Assembly: GCF_000250875.1 (NCBI RefSeq)
Contig: NZ_JH604850.1
Coordinates: 1 to 11,992 of the forward strand
DNA from: Sutterella parvirubra YIT 11816
GTDB taxonomy: Bacteria > Pseudomonadota > Gammaproteobacteria > Burkholderiales > Burkholderiaceae_F
DNA: 11,992 bases
Reading direction: 5' to 3'
The notes under the pieces are model-generated. The model was not told the DNA's origin, searched no databases, and worked only from the letters and a program-made list of their open reading frames with translations. The position numbers and the translations under genes are program-made. Positions 5,590-11,992 of this stretch are shown piece by piece (positions within the stretch are counted from its first letter, which is position 1; each line of letters opens with the position of its first letter).

Positions 5590-6075
5590 TCAGAGGGTCA
5601 AGGTCATGTCGTACCAGACGGCGCCGCCGTGCACCGACCCGGAGACGCCCATGTTGACGAAGCCGAACTTCGCATACCAGTGGATGAGGTGCTCCTTGCA
5701 GGTGAGGATCACCTTTTCGCGGCCTTCGCGGCGGGCCTTTTCGATGAAGGCCTCCATCAGCATCGCGCCGCACCCCTGACGGCGCACCGACGGATCGACC
5801 GCGATACCGAAGATCGCCTGGATCTTCGCCTCGGGGTCGTGACAGGTGGCGTGCTCGTACATCTCGTCGACGATCGTCTCGTGGTTGGTGACGGGGCCGT
5901 CGATCAGGCCCACGACCTTCCCGTCCTTTTCCAAAATCAGGAAGCAGTCGCCGTAGGCGGCGAGGCGCTCGCGGAAGCGCTCGCGCGTCGCCTTTTCTTC
6001 GGGCGGAAAGCTGCGGGCCTCAAGGTCGGTGAGAACGTCGAGATCGTCGGGACGGGCTTGGCGGAGCGTGAACAT
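5590..6075 (-). CDS. GNAT-family N-acetyltransferase (AANAT-like)
   Basis: A cytoplasmic acetyl-CoA-dependent N-acetyltransferase of about 161 residues, a normal single-domain GNAT length. From Met at 6075, the acetyl-CoA pyrophosphate loop is RRQGCG at 98-103 after the strand IFGIAVDP (88-95), and Y134 in HWYAKFGF is the likely general acid. The early motif LEARSFPPEEKAT (18-30) and the ending HGGAVWYDM (149-157) resemble arylalkylamine-acetyltransferase-like bacterial proteins, whose usual substrates are small amines; the true substrate is unknown. The frame is open further upstream to an ATG at 6141, but those residues are not GNAT-like and have no ribosome site. Met at 6081 is also possible, but GGA spaced 6 bases favours 6075. 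It is transcribed divergently from the export operon, which could reflect shared control or chance. Confidence 0.88.
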   Translation of the reverse strand: MFTLRQARPDDLDVLTDLEARSFPPEEKATRERFRERLAAYGDCFLILEKDGKVVGLIDGPVTNHETIVDEMYEHATCHDPEAKIQAIFGIAVDPSVRRQGCGAMLMEAFIEKARREGREKVILTCKEHLIHWYAKFGFVNMGVSGSVHGGAVWYDMTLTL

Positions 6076-6184
6076 TTTCATTCCGTGTTTTTGGGGTTCG
6101 AAGGCACGACGGACGCCTTCGCCCGCCGTGCCGTGTAGCATAGCGCAGTGAACAATTTGGGAACCATACGCCCGGCCGGACGAC

Positions 6185-6214
6185 GGGACGCTGACGGGTC
6201 ACCCAACGCGTCCC
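6185..6214. promoter_or_regulatory. Nested inverted repeat between the acetyltransferase and the export operon
   Basis: GGGACGC at 6185-6191 is the complement of GCGTCCC at 6208-6214, and inside the 16-base spacer GGG-TCA-CCC forms a second pairing. It lies 70 bases before the first gene of the forward operon, in the roughly 210-base gap between divergent genes. It could be an operator or a leader hairpin. The gap as a whole shows no strong promoter match; a T6 run at 6244-6249 has no strong stem in front of it. Confidence 0.35.
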
Positions 6215-6284
6215 AACCGCCCGGCACGGTTCTTCCGCAGACGTTTTTTCCCCGCCGTCCGCACATCCTCTTTGCCGCCCTTCC

Positions 6285-7274
6285 ATGACGACCTCGAAGC
6301 CCCTACGGATCCTCGTCTTTCTGATTGCCGCCGGTCTCGCCGCCGCGCTCCTCTGGAACCTGCGCACGCCCTCGGGTCCCGCCGCCCCCGGCACGCGCGC
6401 CTGGGGGCACGTCGACACGCGGGAGATTTCGCTTGCGTTCGAAGCCTCCGGCCGCATCGCGGAAATGATCCCTGAAGAAGGCGTCCGCGTCGAAGCCGGC
6501 GCGGTGATGGGGAAGCTCGACACCGAACTCCTCGGGATTCAACTGAAGCTCGCCGAAGCGAACGCCCGGGCGGCCGAAGCTGATCTCGCCTTGGCGCGCG
6601 AAGGCTACCGGAAGGAAGACATCACCGAGGCCGAGCGCAAAACGGAAGCCCTGACGACCCAGGCGCAGCTCGCCGCCCGCACGGCCGCGCGTCTGGAGAA
6701 CCTCGCGAAGGCCGACGCCGCCTCGGAGCAGGCCCTGGACGACGCCCGCTTTGCGGCCAAAGCCGCGAAGGAAGAGCTCGCGGCCGCCAAGGCGCAGCTC
6801 TCGCGCCTTCACGCGGGCCTTCGCCCCCAGGAGGTCGCGAAGGCCGAAGCCGCGGCGGCCGCCGCCCGGGAGGAAGTCCGCTCGATCACGTACCGGATGG
6901 AGAAGGCCTCGGTGCTGCGCGCCCCGATCGCGGGCGTCGTGCGGAGCCGCTTGGCCGAACCCGGCGACATGGCTTCGGCCGCCCGCACGGTCTTCAAGCT
7001 TTCCGTCACCGACCCGAAGTGGGTGCGCGCCTACGTCACCGAAGCGCAGCTGGGGCTGGTGAAGGAAGGTTCGCGCGCGCGCGTCATGACCGACACGACG
7101 GAACCGCTGGAGGCGACCGTCGCCTTCATTTCGTCCACCGCCGAATTCACGCCCAAGACCGTGCAGACGGAGGAGCTCCGCACCGCTCTCGTCTATGAGG
7201 TGAAGCTCACGCTCGCGGATCCCGAGAACCGCCTGCGCTTGGGGCAGCCCGTCACGGTGGAGTTCGCGCCTTGA
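6285..7274 (+). CDS. ybhG: HlyD/YbhG-type membrane fusion protein of an ABC exporter
   Basis: The periplasmic adaptor that links an inner-membrane ABC exporter to an outer-membrane channel. One membrane anchor lies at about residues 8-24. A short beta segment with the first half of the biotinyl-lipoyl-like domain (SGRIAEMIPEEGVRVEAG, 55-72) is followed by a long Ala/Glu-rich coiled-coil hairpin at about 82-207. The second lipoyl half is VLRAPIAGVVRSRLAEPGD at 210-228, and then comes a beta-barrel domain. FTPKTVQTEELRTALVYEVKL (288-308) is a strong YbhG hallmark. The length of 329 matches E. coli YbhG (about 330). No clear Shine-Dalgarno precedes the ATG, but the frame and anchor fit this start. 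It is the first gene of a four-gene operon, and its stop codon overlaps the next start (TTGA). No outer-membrane TolC-like gene is present, so the channel must be shared. Confidence 0.92.
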   Translation: MTTSKPLRILVFLIAAGLAAALLWNLRTPSGPAAPGTRAWGHVDTREISLAFEASGRIAEMIPEEGVRVEAGAVMGKLDTELLGIQLKLAEANARAAEADLALAREGYRKEDITEAERKTEALTTQAQLAARTAARLENLAKADAASEQALDDARFAAKAAKEELAAAKAQLSRLHAGLRPQEVAKAEAAAAAAREEVRSITYRMEKASVLRAPIAGVVRSRLAEPGDMASAARTVFKLSVTDPKWVRAYVTEAQLGLVKEGSRARVMTDTTEPLEATVAFISSTAEFTPKTVQTEELRTALVYEVKLTLADPENRLRLGQPVTVEFAP

Positions 7275-9091
7275 GCGGCACCCGCACCGGGCCCGCCTTC
7301 CTCGAGGTCGACGGCCTCACCAAGATCTGGCCCGACCCGAAGGGGGAACCCTTCCGGGCGGTGGACGGCGCACGCTTCACCGTTCCGGAACCCGGCGAGC
7401 TCATCGCGCTCATCGGACCGGACGGCGCAGGGAAGACCACTTTGCTTCGTCTTTTGGCCGGCCTCCTTCGCCCCGACGCCGGGTGGGCGCGGTTGACGGG
7501 CCTTCGGCCCGACCCCGAAAACGCCGCCTTCACGACGCTGATCGGCTTCATGCCGCAGAAGTTCGGGCTCTACGAGCGGCTCTCGGTCGAGGAGAACTTC
7601 GAACTCTTCGCGCAGCTGCGGGGCGTCGGCAAGACGGCCGCCAAGAAGCGCTTTGAGGAACTCATGACGCTCACCGGGTTGGCCGGCTTCGAGGATCGCC
7701 TCGCCGGACACCTTTCGGGCGGCATGAAGCAAAAGCTGGGGCTCGCCTGCGCGTTGGCCGCGGAGCCGCGGCTTCTGATTCTCGACGAGCCCACCGTCGG
7801 GGTGGACCCACTCTCTCGGCGCGAACTCTTCCGGATCATCCGCCGCATGAAGGATGCGGGCGTCACCACCATCCTCTCGACCGCGTACCTCGACGAAGCC
7901 GCGAAGGCCGACCGCGTCCTCGTGCTGGAGCACGGGCGGCTGATCGCGGACGTGGTGCCTTCTGCCTGGACCGCCGGGGTCGCGGGGCGGACCTTCCGGC
8001 TCTCGGCGGCGCAAACCGTTGATGCCGCCGCGGCCTCCGTACCGGGCGTTCCTCCGGCACCTTCCGTGCCGTCGGTGCCCTTGGTGAGGGCCGTCGACCC
8101 GGCGAGCCTCTGGCTCGACGCCTGCCCCCGCGGGGACGGGCTCGACCTCCTGGCGGCGGAAGACGGTCTTACGGCGACAAGCAACCTCCCGGACCTCAAC
8201 CTCCATGGGCGGCTGAGCCCCCGCGCGCCCACGCTGGAGGACGCCTACGCGGCGGCGACGCTCGCGCACGCGCCGGGCACTCACATCAACCTTCACGAGA
8301 CGGCACCCGCCTTCCCCGTCAGAGCCTTGGGCCTCGCGGCTCCCACGTCGGCGGCATCCGCCGACGACGTGGTCGTCGCCCGCGGGATCTCCCGCCTCTT
8401 CGGCGACTTCGTCGCGGTCGAGGACACGACCTTCACGGTGAAGCGCGGCGAAATCTTCGGTCTTCTCGGCCCCAACGGCGCGGGGAAGACCACGACCTTC
8501 CGGATGCTCTGCGGGCTTCTTGCACCGACCAAAGGAAGCGTCACCGTGGCGGGGGCGGATCTGCGGACGTCCAAAGCCTCGGCCCGTGCGCGCGTCGGAT
8601 ACGTCGCGCAGAAGTTCTCGCTCTACGAGCGTCTGACGGTGCGGGAGACCCTCCGCTACTTCGGTGAATCCTACGGCCTCTCGGGCGCGGTGCTCCGCGC
8701 CCGGATCGGGGAGCTTCTGGACGGTCCCCTCGGGCCCTACGCCGACTGGCGCACGGACGTGCTCCCCTTGGGCGCGAAGCGTGAGCTCGCGATGGCGGCG
8801 GCGCTCGTGCACCGCCCCGCCGTGCTCTTTGCGGACGAGGCGACCTCGGGCGCGGACCTCGCGTCGCGGCGCGCCTTCTGGCGGCGGATCCGCGCGTTGG
8901 CGGACGCCGGCACGACCACGGTCGTGACGACGCACTTCATGGAGGAGGCCGAATACTGCGACCGCTTCCTCATTCAGGACGCGGGGCGCGTCCTCGTGAT
9001 CGGCACCCCGGTGGAAGTGCGGCGCTCGGTCGCGGCCGACACGGTCGAAGAAGCCTTCATCCGCATCATCGAGAGGAACCGGGCATGCTGA
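7271..9091 (+). CDS. ybhF: YbhF-like double ABC ATPase of the exporter
   Basis: The energy subunit: two fused nucleotide-binding domains in 606 residues (E. coli YbhF has about 580). Domain 1 (about 10-230) has Walker A GPDGAGKTT 49-57, signature LSGGMKQ 148-154 and Walker B LLILDEP 168-174, but A205 stands where the H-loop histidine belongs (STAYLDEA). Domain 2 (about 366-590) has Walker A GPNGAGKTT 400-408 and H555 (TTHFMEEAEYCDR), but its signature is LPLGAKR (498-504) and its Walker B region reads DEATSGAD (522-529) rather than DEPTSGVD. Paired head to tail, one site should be fully canonical and one degenerate. The linker (about 231-365) has a Pro/Val-rich patch at 258-270. Translation starts at a TTG overlapping the upstream stop, with GGAG about 9 bases before; no better in-frame ATG precedes the first domain. 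It drives the two permeases encoded next. Confidence 0.92.
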   Translation: MSGTRTGPAFLEVDGLTKIWPDPKGEPFRAVDGARFTVPEPGELIALIGPDGAGKTTLLRLLAGLLRPDAGWARLTGLRPDPENAAFTTLIGFMPQKFGLYERLSVEENFELFAQLRGVGKTAAKKRFEELMTLTGLAGFEDRLAGHLSGGMKQKLGLACALAAEPRLLILDEPTVGVDPLSRRELFRIIRRMKDAGVTTILSTAYLDEAAKADRVLVLEHGRLIADVVPSAWTAGVAGRTFRLSAAQTVDAAAASVPGVPPAPSVPSVPLVRAVDPASLWLDACPRGDGLDLLAAEDGLTATSNLPDLNLHGRLSPRAPTLEDAYAAATLAHAPGTHINLHETAPAFPVRALGLAAPTSAASADDVVVARGISRLFGDFVAVEDTTFTVKRGEIFGLLGPNGAGKTTTFRMLCGLLAPTKGSVTVAGADLRTSKASARARVGYVAQKFSLYERLTVRETLRYFGESYGLSGAVLRARIGELLDGPLGPYADWRTDVLPLGAKRELAMAAALVHRPAVLFADEATSGADLASRRAFWRRIRALADAGTTTVVTTHFMEEAEYCDRFLIQDAGRVLVIGTPVEVRRSVAADTVEEAFIRIIERNRAC

Positions 9092-10302
9092 GAGCGCTCA
9101 TCAAGAAGGAGTGGCTCGAAATCCTGCGCGAGCCCTCGGTCCTCTGGGTCGCGGTGGTGCTCCCCGCGGCGCTCCTCATTCTCTTCGGCTTCGGACTCTC
9201 GATGGACTTGAAGGCCGTCCCGACGGCGGTGGTCCTCGGCGAACGCACGGCGGAAACGACGGCGCTCGCGCACCGCTTTCAGGCGAGTCCCTGGTTCAGG
9301 ACGACGCCCGTCCCCACCCGCGCCGAAGCCGAACGCATGATGGACGAGCGCGCGGTCGACCTGATCGTGGAGATGCCCTCCGGCTTCACCGAGTCCGCGG
9401 TGACGGGCGTCGCCGACTTGGGCGTCACCATCCACGGCGTCGACGCCTCCGCCGCGATGATCATCCGCACGTACGTGGCGGCGACGATCGCGCAGCATCA
9501 GGCCGCCCGGACCGAGCGCGGCGAGACGTTGACGACGGGGCTCCGAAGCACGGCGGACGCGGCCGCCTCCGGCCCCATCACGGTGACGCCGCGCGCCTGG
9601 TTCAACGAAGCCAACACCTCCGCCTGGTACCTCGTGCCGGGGCTCACCGTCGTGATCATGACCTTGGTGTCGAGCTTCTTGGCGAGCGTCGTCGTGGCGC
9701 GCGAGTGGGAGCGCGGCACGATGGAGTCGTTGGCGTCGACCCCCGTCTCGCCCGTGCTCCTCATCACCGCGAAGTTCCTCGCGGCCCTGGGGTTGGCGGC
9801 GCTGGGGGTCGCGGTGTCGCTCATCCTCACGCTCTTCGTCTTCGACGTGCCCGTGCGCGGGAGCTTCACGATGCTCCTTCTCACGCACGCCGCCTACAAC
9901 GGCTGGGCGCTCTCCTTCGGGCTCTTCCTCTCGGCGCTCTGCCGCCGGCAGTTCGTCGCGGTCCAGATGGCGGTGATCCTTTCCTACCTTCCGGCCCTCA
10001 TTCTCTCGGGGTTCCTCTTCGACCTTCGGAGCGTTCCCTGGTGGATCGAGGCCGTGGGCCGCATCATGCCGCCCACGTACGCGGTGGAGTCGGTGAAGAT
10101 CCTGCATCTCTCGGGCGGGTCGGAAGCCGTGATCCTCTCGAACCTCGGGCTTCTCGTCCTCTTGACCGTCGTCTTCCTCGCGGGGGCGGTGCTCTTGACG
10201 CCGAAACGCCTTGAGAACATGGAGACCGCCTCGGACCTCATCCGCGTCGTGACGGCGGGGGACCAACCCGACCGGAAGAGCAGCCGGAGGACTAAGCGAT
10301 GA
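9085..10302 (+). CDS. ybhS: YbhS-like ABC-2 type permease
   Basis: One half of the transmembrane exporter channel, 405 residues. A cytosolic N-terminal helix (LIKKEWLEILREPS) precedes the first membrane segment at about 19-38. A large periplasmic domain spans about 40-180 and ends in WFNEANTSAWYLVPGL. Five more membrane segments follow at about 184-204, 225-252, 262-284, 292-312 and 350-371. The cytosolic loop REWERGTMESL (206-216) is the coupling motif of YbhS-type permeases. The gene starts 7 bases before the ATPase stop codon, inside GAACCGGGC, and ends in an ATGA overlap with the next permease gene. A hydrophilic tail of about 30 residues (381-405, Arg/Lys-rich) is longer than in the E. 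coli protein. The substrate cannot be read from the sequence. The E. coli homologue has been linked to drug and cation export, which I take as family knowledge only. Confidence 0.92.
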   Translation: MLRALIKKEWLEILREPSVLWVAVVLPAALLILFGFGLSMDLKAVPTAVVLGERTAETTALAHRFQASPWFRTTPVPTRAEAERMMDERAVDLIVEMPSGFTESAVTGVADLGVTIHGVDASAAMIIRTYVAATIAQHQAARTERGETLTTGLRSTADAAASGPITVTPRAWFNEANTSAWYLVPGLTVVIMTLVSSFLASVVVAREWERGTMESLASTPVSPVLLITAKFLAALGLAALGVAVSLILTLFVFDVPVRGSFTMLLLTHAAYNGWALSFGLFLSALCRRQFVAVQMAVILSYLPALILSGFLFDLRSVPWWIEAVGRIMPPTYAVESVKILHLSGGSEAVILSNLGLLVLLTVVFLAGAVLLTPKRLENMETASDLIRVVTAGDQPDRKSSRRTKR

Positions 10303-11450
10303 CGATCCTTCAAACGCTTTGGACCGCCGTCCGTCTTTCGCTTCTTCGCATTCGCGCGGTGCTGATGAAGGAGCTCGTGACGCTTTTGAAGGACCCCGGC
10401 GTGCGCCGCATCCTCATCGTCCCGGTCGTGGCGCAGTCGGTCCTCTTCGGCTACGGCGCGACCTTCAACCTGGAGCGCGTCCCCACCGTCATCCTCGACC
10501 TCTCGCACTCCGCCGCGTCGACCCGCGTCGTGCGCGCCGTCACGGAAAACGGCGTCTTCACGCCGGCGCCGCTCCCGCCGGGGCTCCACCCCGAGCGCTC
10601 GATCGAGGACTGGACGCGGGCGGTGGACGATGGCTACGCGCTCGTAGGGATCCTCATCCCGGAAGAATTCGACGAACACGAAGCGGACGGCACCGGGGGC
10701 GAGATCTTCGTCGCGGTCGACGCCCGCAACACCACGACCGCGAACGTCGCGACGGGGTACGTGAATGCGGTGGTCGCGAACCTCAACGCCCAAGACGGCC
10801 GCTCGGGCACCATCGCCATGCGCGAGCGCTACCGCTACAACGAGAACAACATCACGCGCTTCAACATCATGCCGGGGCTCATCGTCGCGCTCTCGATGCT
10901 GCAGGTGATGCTCTTGGCCGGCCTCGCGATCTCGCGCGAGCGCGAGGAAGGATCCTTCGACATGATGCTGATGACGCCGGCGCACCCGTGGGAGATCTTC
11001 GTGGGGAAGGCGCTCCCGCCCATCGCCATCGCGCTCTTTCAGAGCTTTTTGATCTTCGCCGTCTGCCGGTGGTGGTTCGGGATCCCGTTCGCGGGGGACT
11101 ACCTCGTGATGGGCGGCGTCCTGGCGCTCTTTTCGCTTTCCATCGTCGGGATCGCGCTCGCGCTCTCCGCGATGAGCTCCACGATTCAGACGTCGGTGAT
11201 TCTCGCCTTCTTCATGGTGCTCCCGGCGCTCGTGCTCTCCGGCCTCATGACCCCGATCGGCGCGATGCCCGAGTGGATGCAGACCGTGACGCTCTTCAAC
11301 CCGGCCCGCTACGGGATGACCGCCGTGCGCATGGTCTACTTCGAAGGGACCGGCTGGCGGGGCGTGTGGCCGCAGATGTGGCCCTTGATCGTCACCAGCT
11401 TCATCACGATCCCCGCGGCGATGTGGCTCTTCCGGAATAAGACGACATGA
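10299..11450 (+). CDS. ybhR: YbhR-like ABC-2 type permease
   Basis: The second half of the channel, 383 residues, assumed to pair with the YbhS-like subunit. The N-terminal RIRAVLMKELVTLLKDPGVRR is followed by a membrane segment at about 37-55, a periplasmic domain (about 57-188, ending RYNENNITRFNIMPG), and further segments near 193-211, 238-258, 266-290, 298-316 and 360-377. SREREEGSFDMMLMTP (212-227) is the cytosolic coupling loop, and GKALPPIAIALFQSF (236-250) and FNPARYGM (333-340) match YbhR. The start overlaps the previous stop as ATGA, and GGAGG lies 8 bases upstream (10286-10290), so it can also be initiated independently. It is the last gene of the operon; the next gene is 220 bases away. 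Confidence 0.92.
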   Translation: MTILQTLWTAVRLSLLRIRAVLMKELVTLLKDPGVRRILIVPVVAQSVLFGYGATFNLERVPTVILDLSHSAASTRVVRAVTENGVFTPAPLPPGLHPERSIEDWTRAVDDGYALVGILIPEEFDEHEADGTGGEIFVAVDARNTTTANVATGYVNAVVANLNAQDGRSGTIAMRERYRYNENNITRFNIMPGLIVALSMLQVMLLAGLAISREREEGSFDMMLMTPAHPWEIFVGKALPPIAIALFQSFLIFAVCRWWFGIPFAGDYLVMGGVLALFSLSIVGIALALSAMSSTIQTSVILAFFMVLPALVLSGLMTPIGAMPEWMQTVTLFNPARYGMTAVRMVYFEGTGWRGVWPQMWPLIVTSFITIPAAMWLFRNKTT

Positions 11451-11478
11451 GCAGTTGATTACGCCGCAGAACCGACCC

Positions 11479-11517
11479 AAAAGCGCACCCCAAACCGCAT
11501 CTCACCGGCGCGTTTTT
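11479..11517 (+). terminator. Weak candidate terminator after the export operon
   Basis: AAAAGCGC at 11479-11486 can pair with GCGC-TTTT drawn from 11508-11516 if the G at 11512 bulges, and a T5 run lies at 11513-11517. The stem is imperfect and the loop is long (about 21 bases), so this is a poor intrinsic terminator, about 30 bases after the last operon gene. I see no better one in the 220-base gap. Confidence 0.25.
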
Positions 11518-11582
11518 CTGACCGGAAGTTTCCGATCGTTACCGCGGGGCGCTTGGGCGCGCGGCGAAATCCCGCATGTCTG

Positions 11583-11588
11583 TAGAAT
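11583..11588 (+). promoter_or_regulatory. Candidate -10 box for the small lipoprotein gene
   Basis: TAGAAT, 82 bases before the lipoprotein start codon, matches the -10 consensus at five of six bases and sits in TGTAGAATG, the same string as in the XRE promoter. No good -35 is found 16-18 bases upstream, so an activator or a weak promoter is possible. A small hairpin (11596-11600 with 11604-11608) would lie in the leader. Confidence 0.35.
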
Positions 11589-11670
11589 GTTTCCGGGCCG
11601 GTTCGGCCGACCGCGTACCGACGGCACTGCCGACCACCGCCCGCCAACTCCATCCCTACCAGGAAAGACC

Positions 11671-11928
11671 ATGCAGAAATCCAAGACCGCCATCGTCGCC
11701 GCCGTCATCCTCGGCACGGCGCTCCTCGCCGGCTGCGGCCCGGACCTGAAGCCCAGCGACAAGACCTGTACCGCGGCCTACATCAACGAGATCGCCCAGA
11801 AGGAAGGCGTCGAAAAGGCGAAGTCGCTCTCCGCCGCCTGCCTTGAGCAGGGCTACGACAAGGCGATGAACGACCTCCAGAAGGCGGGCGACGCCATCAA
11901 GGAAAAGCTCTTCGGCGAGAAGAAGTGA
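11671..11928 (+). CDS. Small putative lipoprotein of unknown function
   Basis: An 85-residue predicted lipoprotein. MQKSK plus a hydrophobic stretch (7-20) forms a type II signal peptide ending in the lipobox LLAGC with C22 as the lipidated residue, so the mature part has only 64 residues. With GPDLK after the cysteine and no Asp at +2, outer-membrane sorting is expected. The mature part is charged and mostly helical (EIAQKEGVEKAKSLSAACLEQGYDKAM) with two more cysteines, C33 and C57, which could form a disulfide. The frame is open well upstream to 11455, but only this ATG has a ribosome site (AGGAAAG, 11661-11667) and a signal peptide. I do not recognise the family. A promoter of its own and the 220-base gap separate it from the export operon. 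Confidence 0.8.
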   Translation: MQKSKTAIVAAVILGTALLAGCGPDLKPSDKTCTAAYINEIAQKEGVEKAKSLSAACLEQGYDKAMNDLQKAGDAIKEKLFGEKK

Positions 11929-11937
11929 TCGACTGAT

Positions 11938-11951
11938 CCGGCTTCGGCCGG
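11938..11951 (+). other. Short UUCG-loop hairpin after the lipoprotein gene
   Basis: CCGGC-TTCG-GCCGG is a 5-base stem closed by a TTCG tetraloop, a very stable RNA hairpin, 9 bases after the stop codon. No T run follows before the window ends, so it may protect the mRNA end rather than terminate. Termination signals further on would lie outside the window. Confidence 0.4.
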
Positions 11952-11992
11952 TCCGACGCTTCGGGACGATGGGGACGACGCTCAAGCGCCGT

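Noticed and set aside
5326..6138. Forward 270-codon frame covering the repeat island and the acetyltransferase
   Set aside because: It is antisense to the GNAT gene for most of its length and its first part translates hairpins and repeats; no ribosome site or domain.
6076..6141. Extended N-terminus of the acetyltransferase from the ATG at 6141
   Set aside because: The extra 22 residues do not resemble the family and no ribosome site precedes that ATG; a GGA-spaced ATG lies at 6075.
7193..11480. Long reverse-strand open frames (580, 430 and 498 codons) opposite the export operon
   Set aside because: Antisense shadows: low-complexity Arg/Gly/Asp/Glu/His composition, opposite four well-supported genes.
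11455..11670. Upstream extension of the lipoprotein frame to 11455
   Set aside because: It would bury the signal peptide and lipobox inside the protein; the ATG at 11671 has a ribosome site and gives a proper lipoprotein signal.

Overview
The window looks like chromosome of a high-GC betaproteobacterium of the Burkholderiales, most likely a gut Sutterellaceae (Sutterella-like) bacterium. The reasons are the dense GC-rich coding, a Burkholderiales-type general porin start at the left edge, TAGAAT-type -10 hexamers, and the mix of small stress, efflux and hydrolase genes. This taxonomic call is inference from protein style, not a marker gene. No rRNA, tRNA, CRISPR array, insertion sequence or phage gene was found.

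Layout, left to right. A reverse-strand porin N-terminus (22-357) meets a stop codon after 111 residues, close to the window edge. A 517-base non-coding gap with hairpins follows, then a tandem-domain universal stress protein (875-1777, +) closed by a clear intrinsic terminator. Next come two reverse-strand genes, an ABC transporter ATPase (3481-4233) followed by a metal-dependent amidohydrolase (1893-3299). The ATPase has no permease or binding protein beside it. A reverse-strand HipB-like XRE regulator (4529-4996) lies further on, with a perfect palindrome in its own promoter and no visible toxin partner. About 500 bases of unusually low-GC, inverted-repeat-rich non-coding DNA separate it from a reverse-strand GNAT acetyltransferase (5590-6075).

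The largest unit is a four-gene forward operon (6285-11450) with the order of E. coli ybhG-ybhF-ybhS-ybhR: a membrane-fusion protein, a double ATPase and two ABC-2 permeases. All of its gene junctions overlap (TTGA, a 7-base overlap, ATGA), so the products are probably made in a coupled way and assembled as one inner-membrane exporter with a periplasmic adaptor. A small lipoprotein (11671-11928) follows under what looks like its own promoter.

I see no convincing wholly new system. The points most worth a second look are the asymmetric nucleotide sites of the YbhF-like ATPase, the orphan XRE gene with its operator and adjoining repeat-rich island, the ATPase/amidohydrolase pair, and the interrupted porin.
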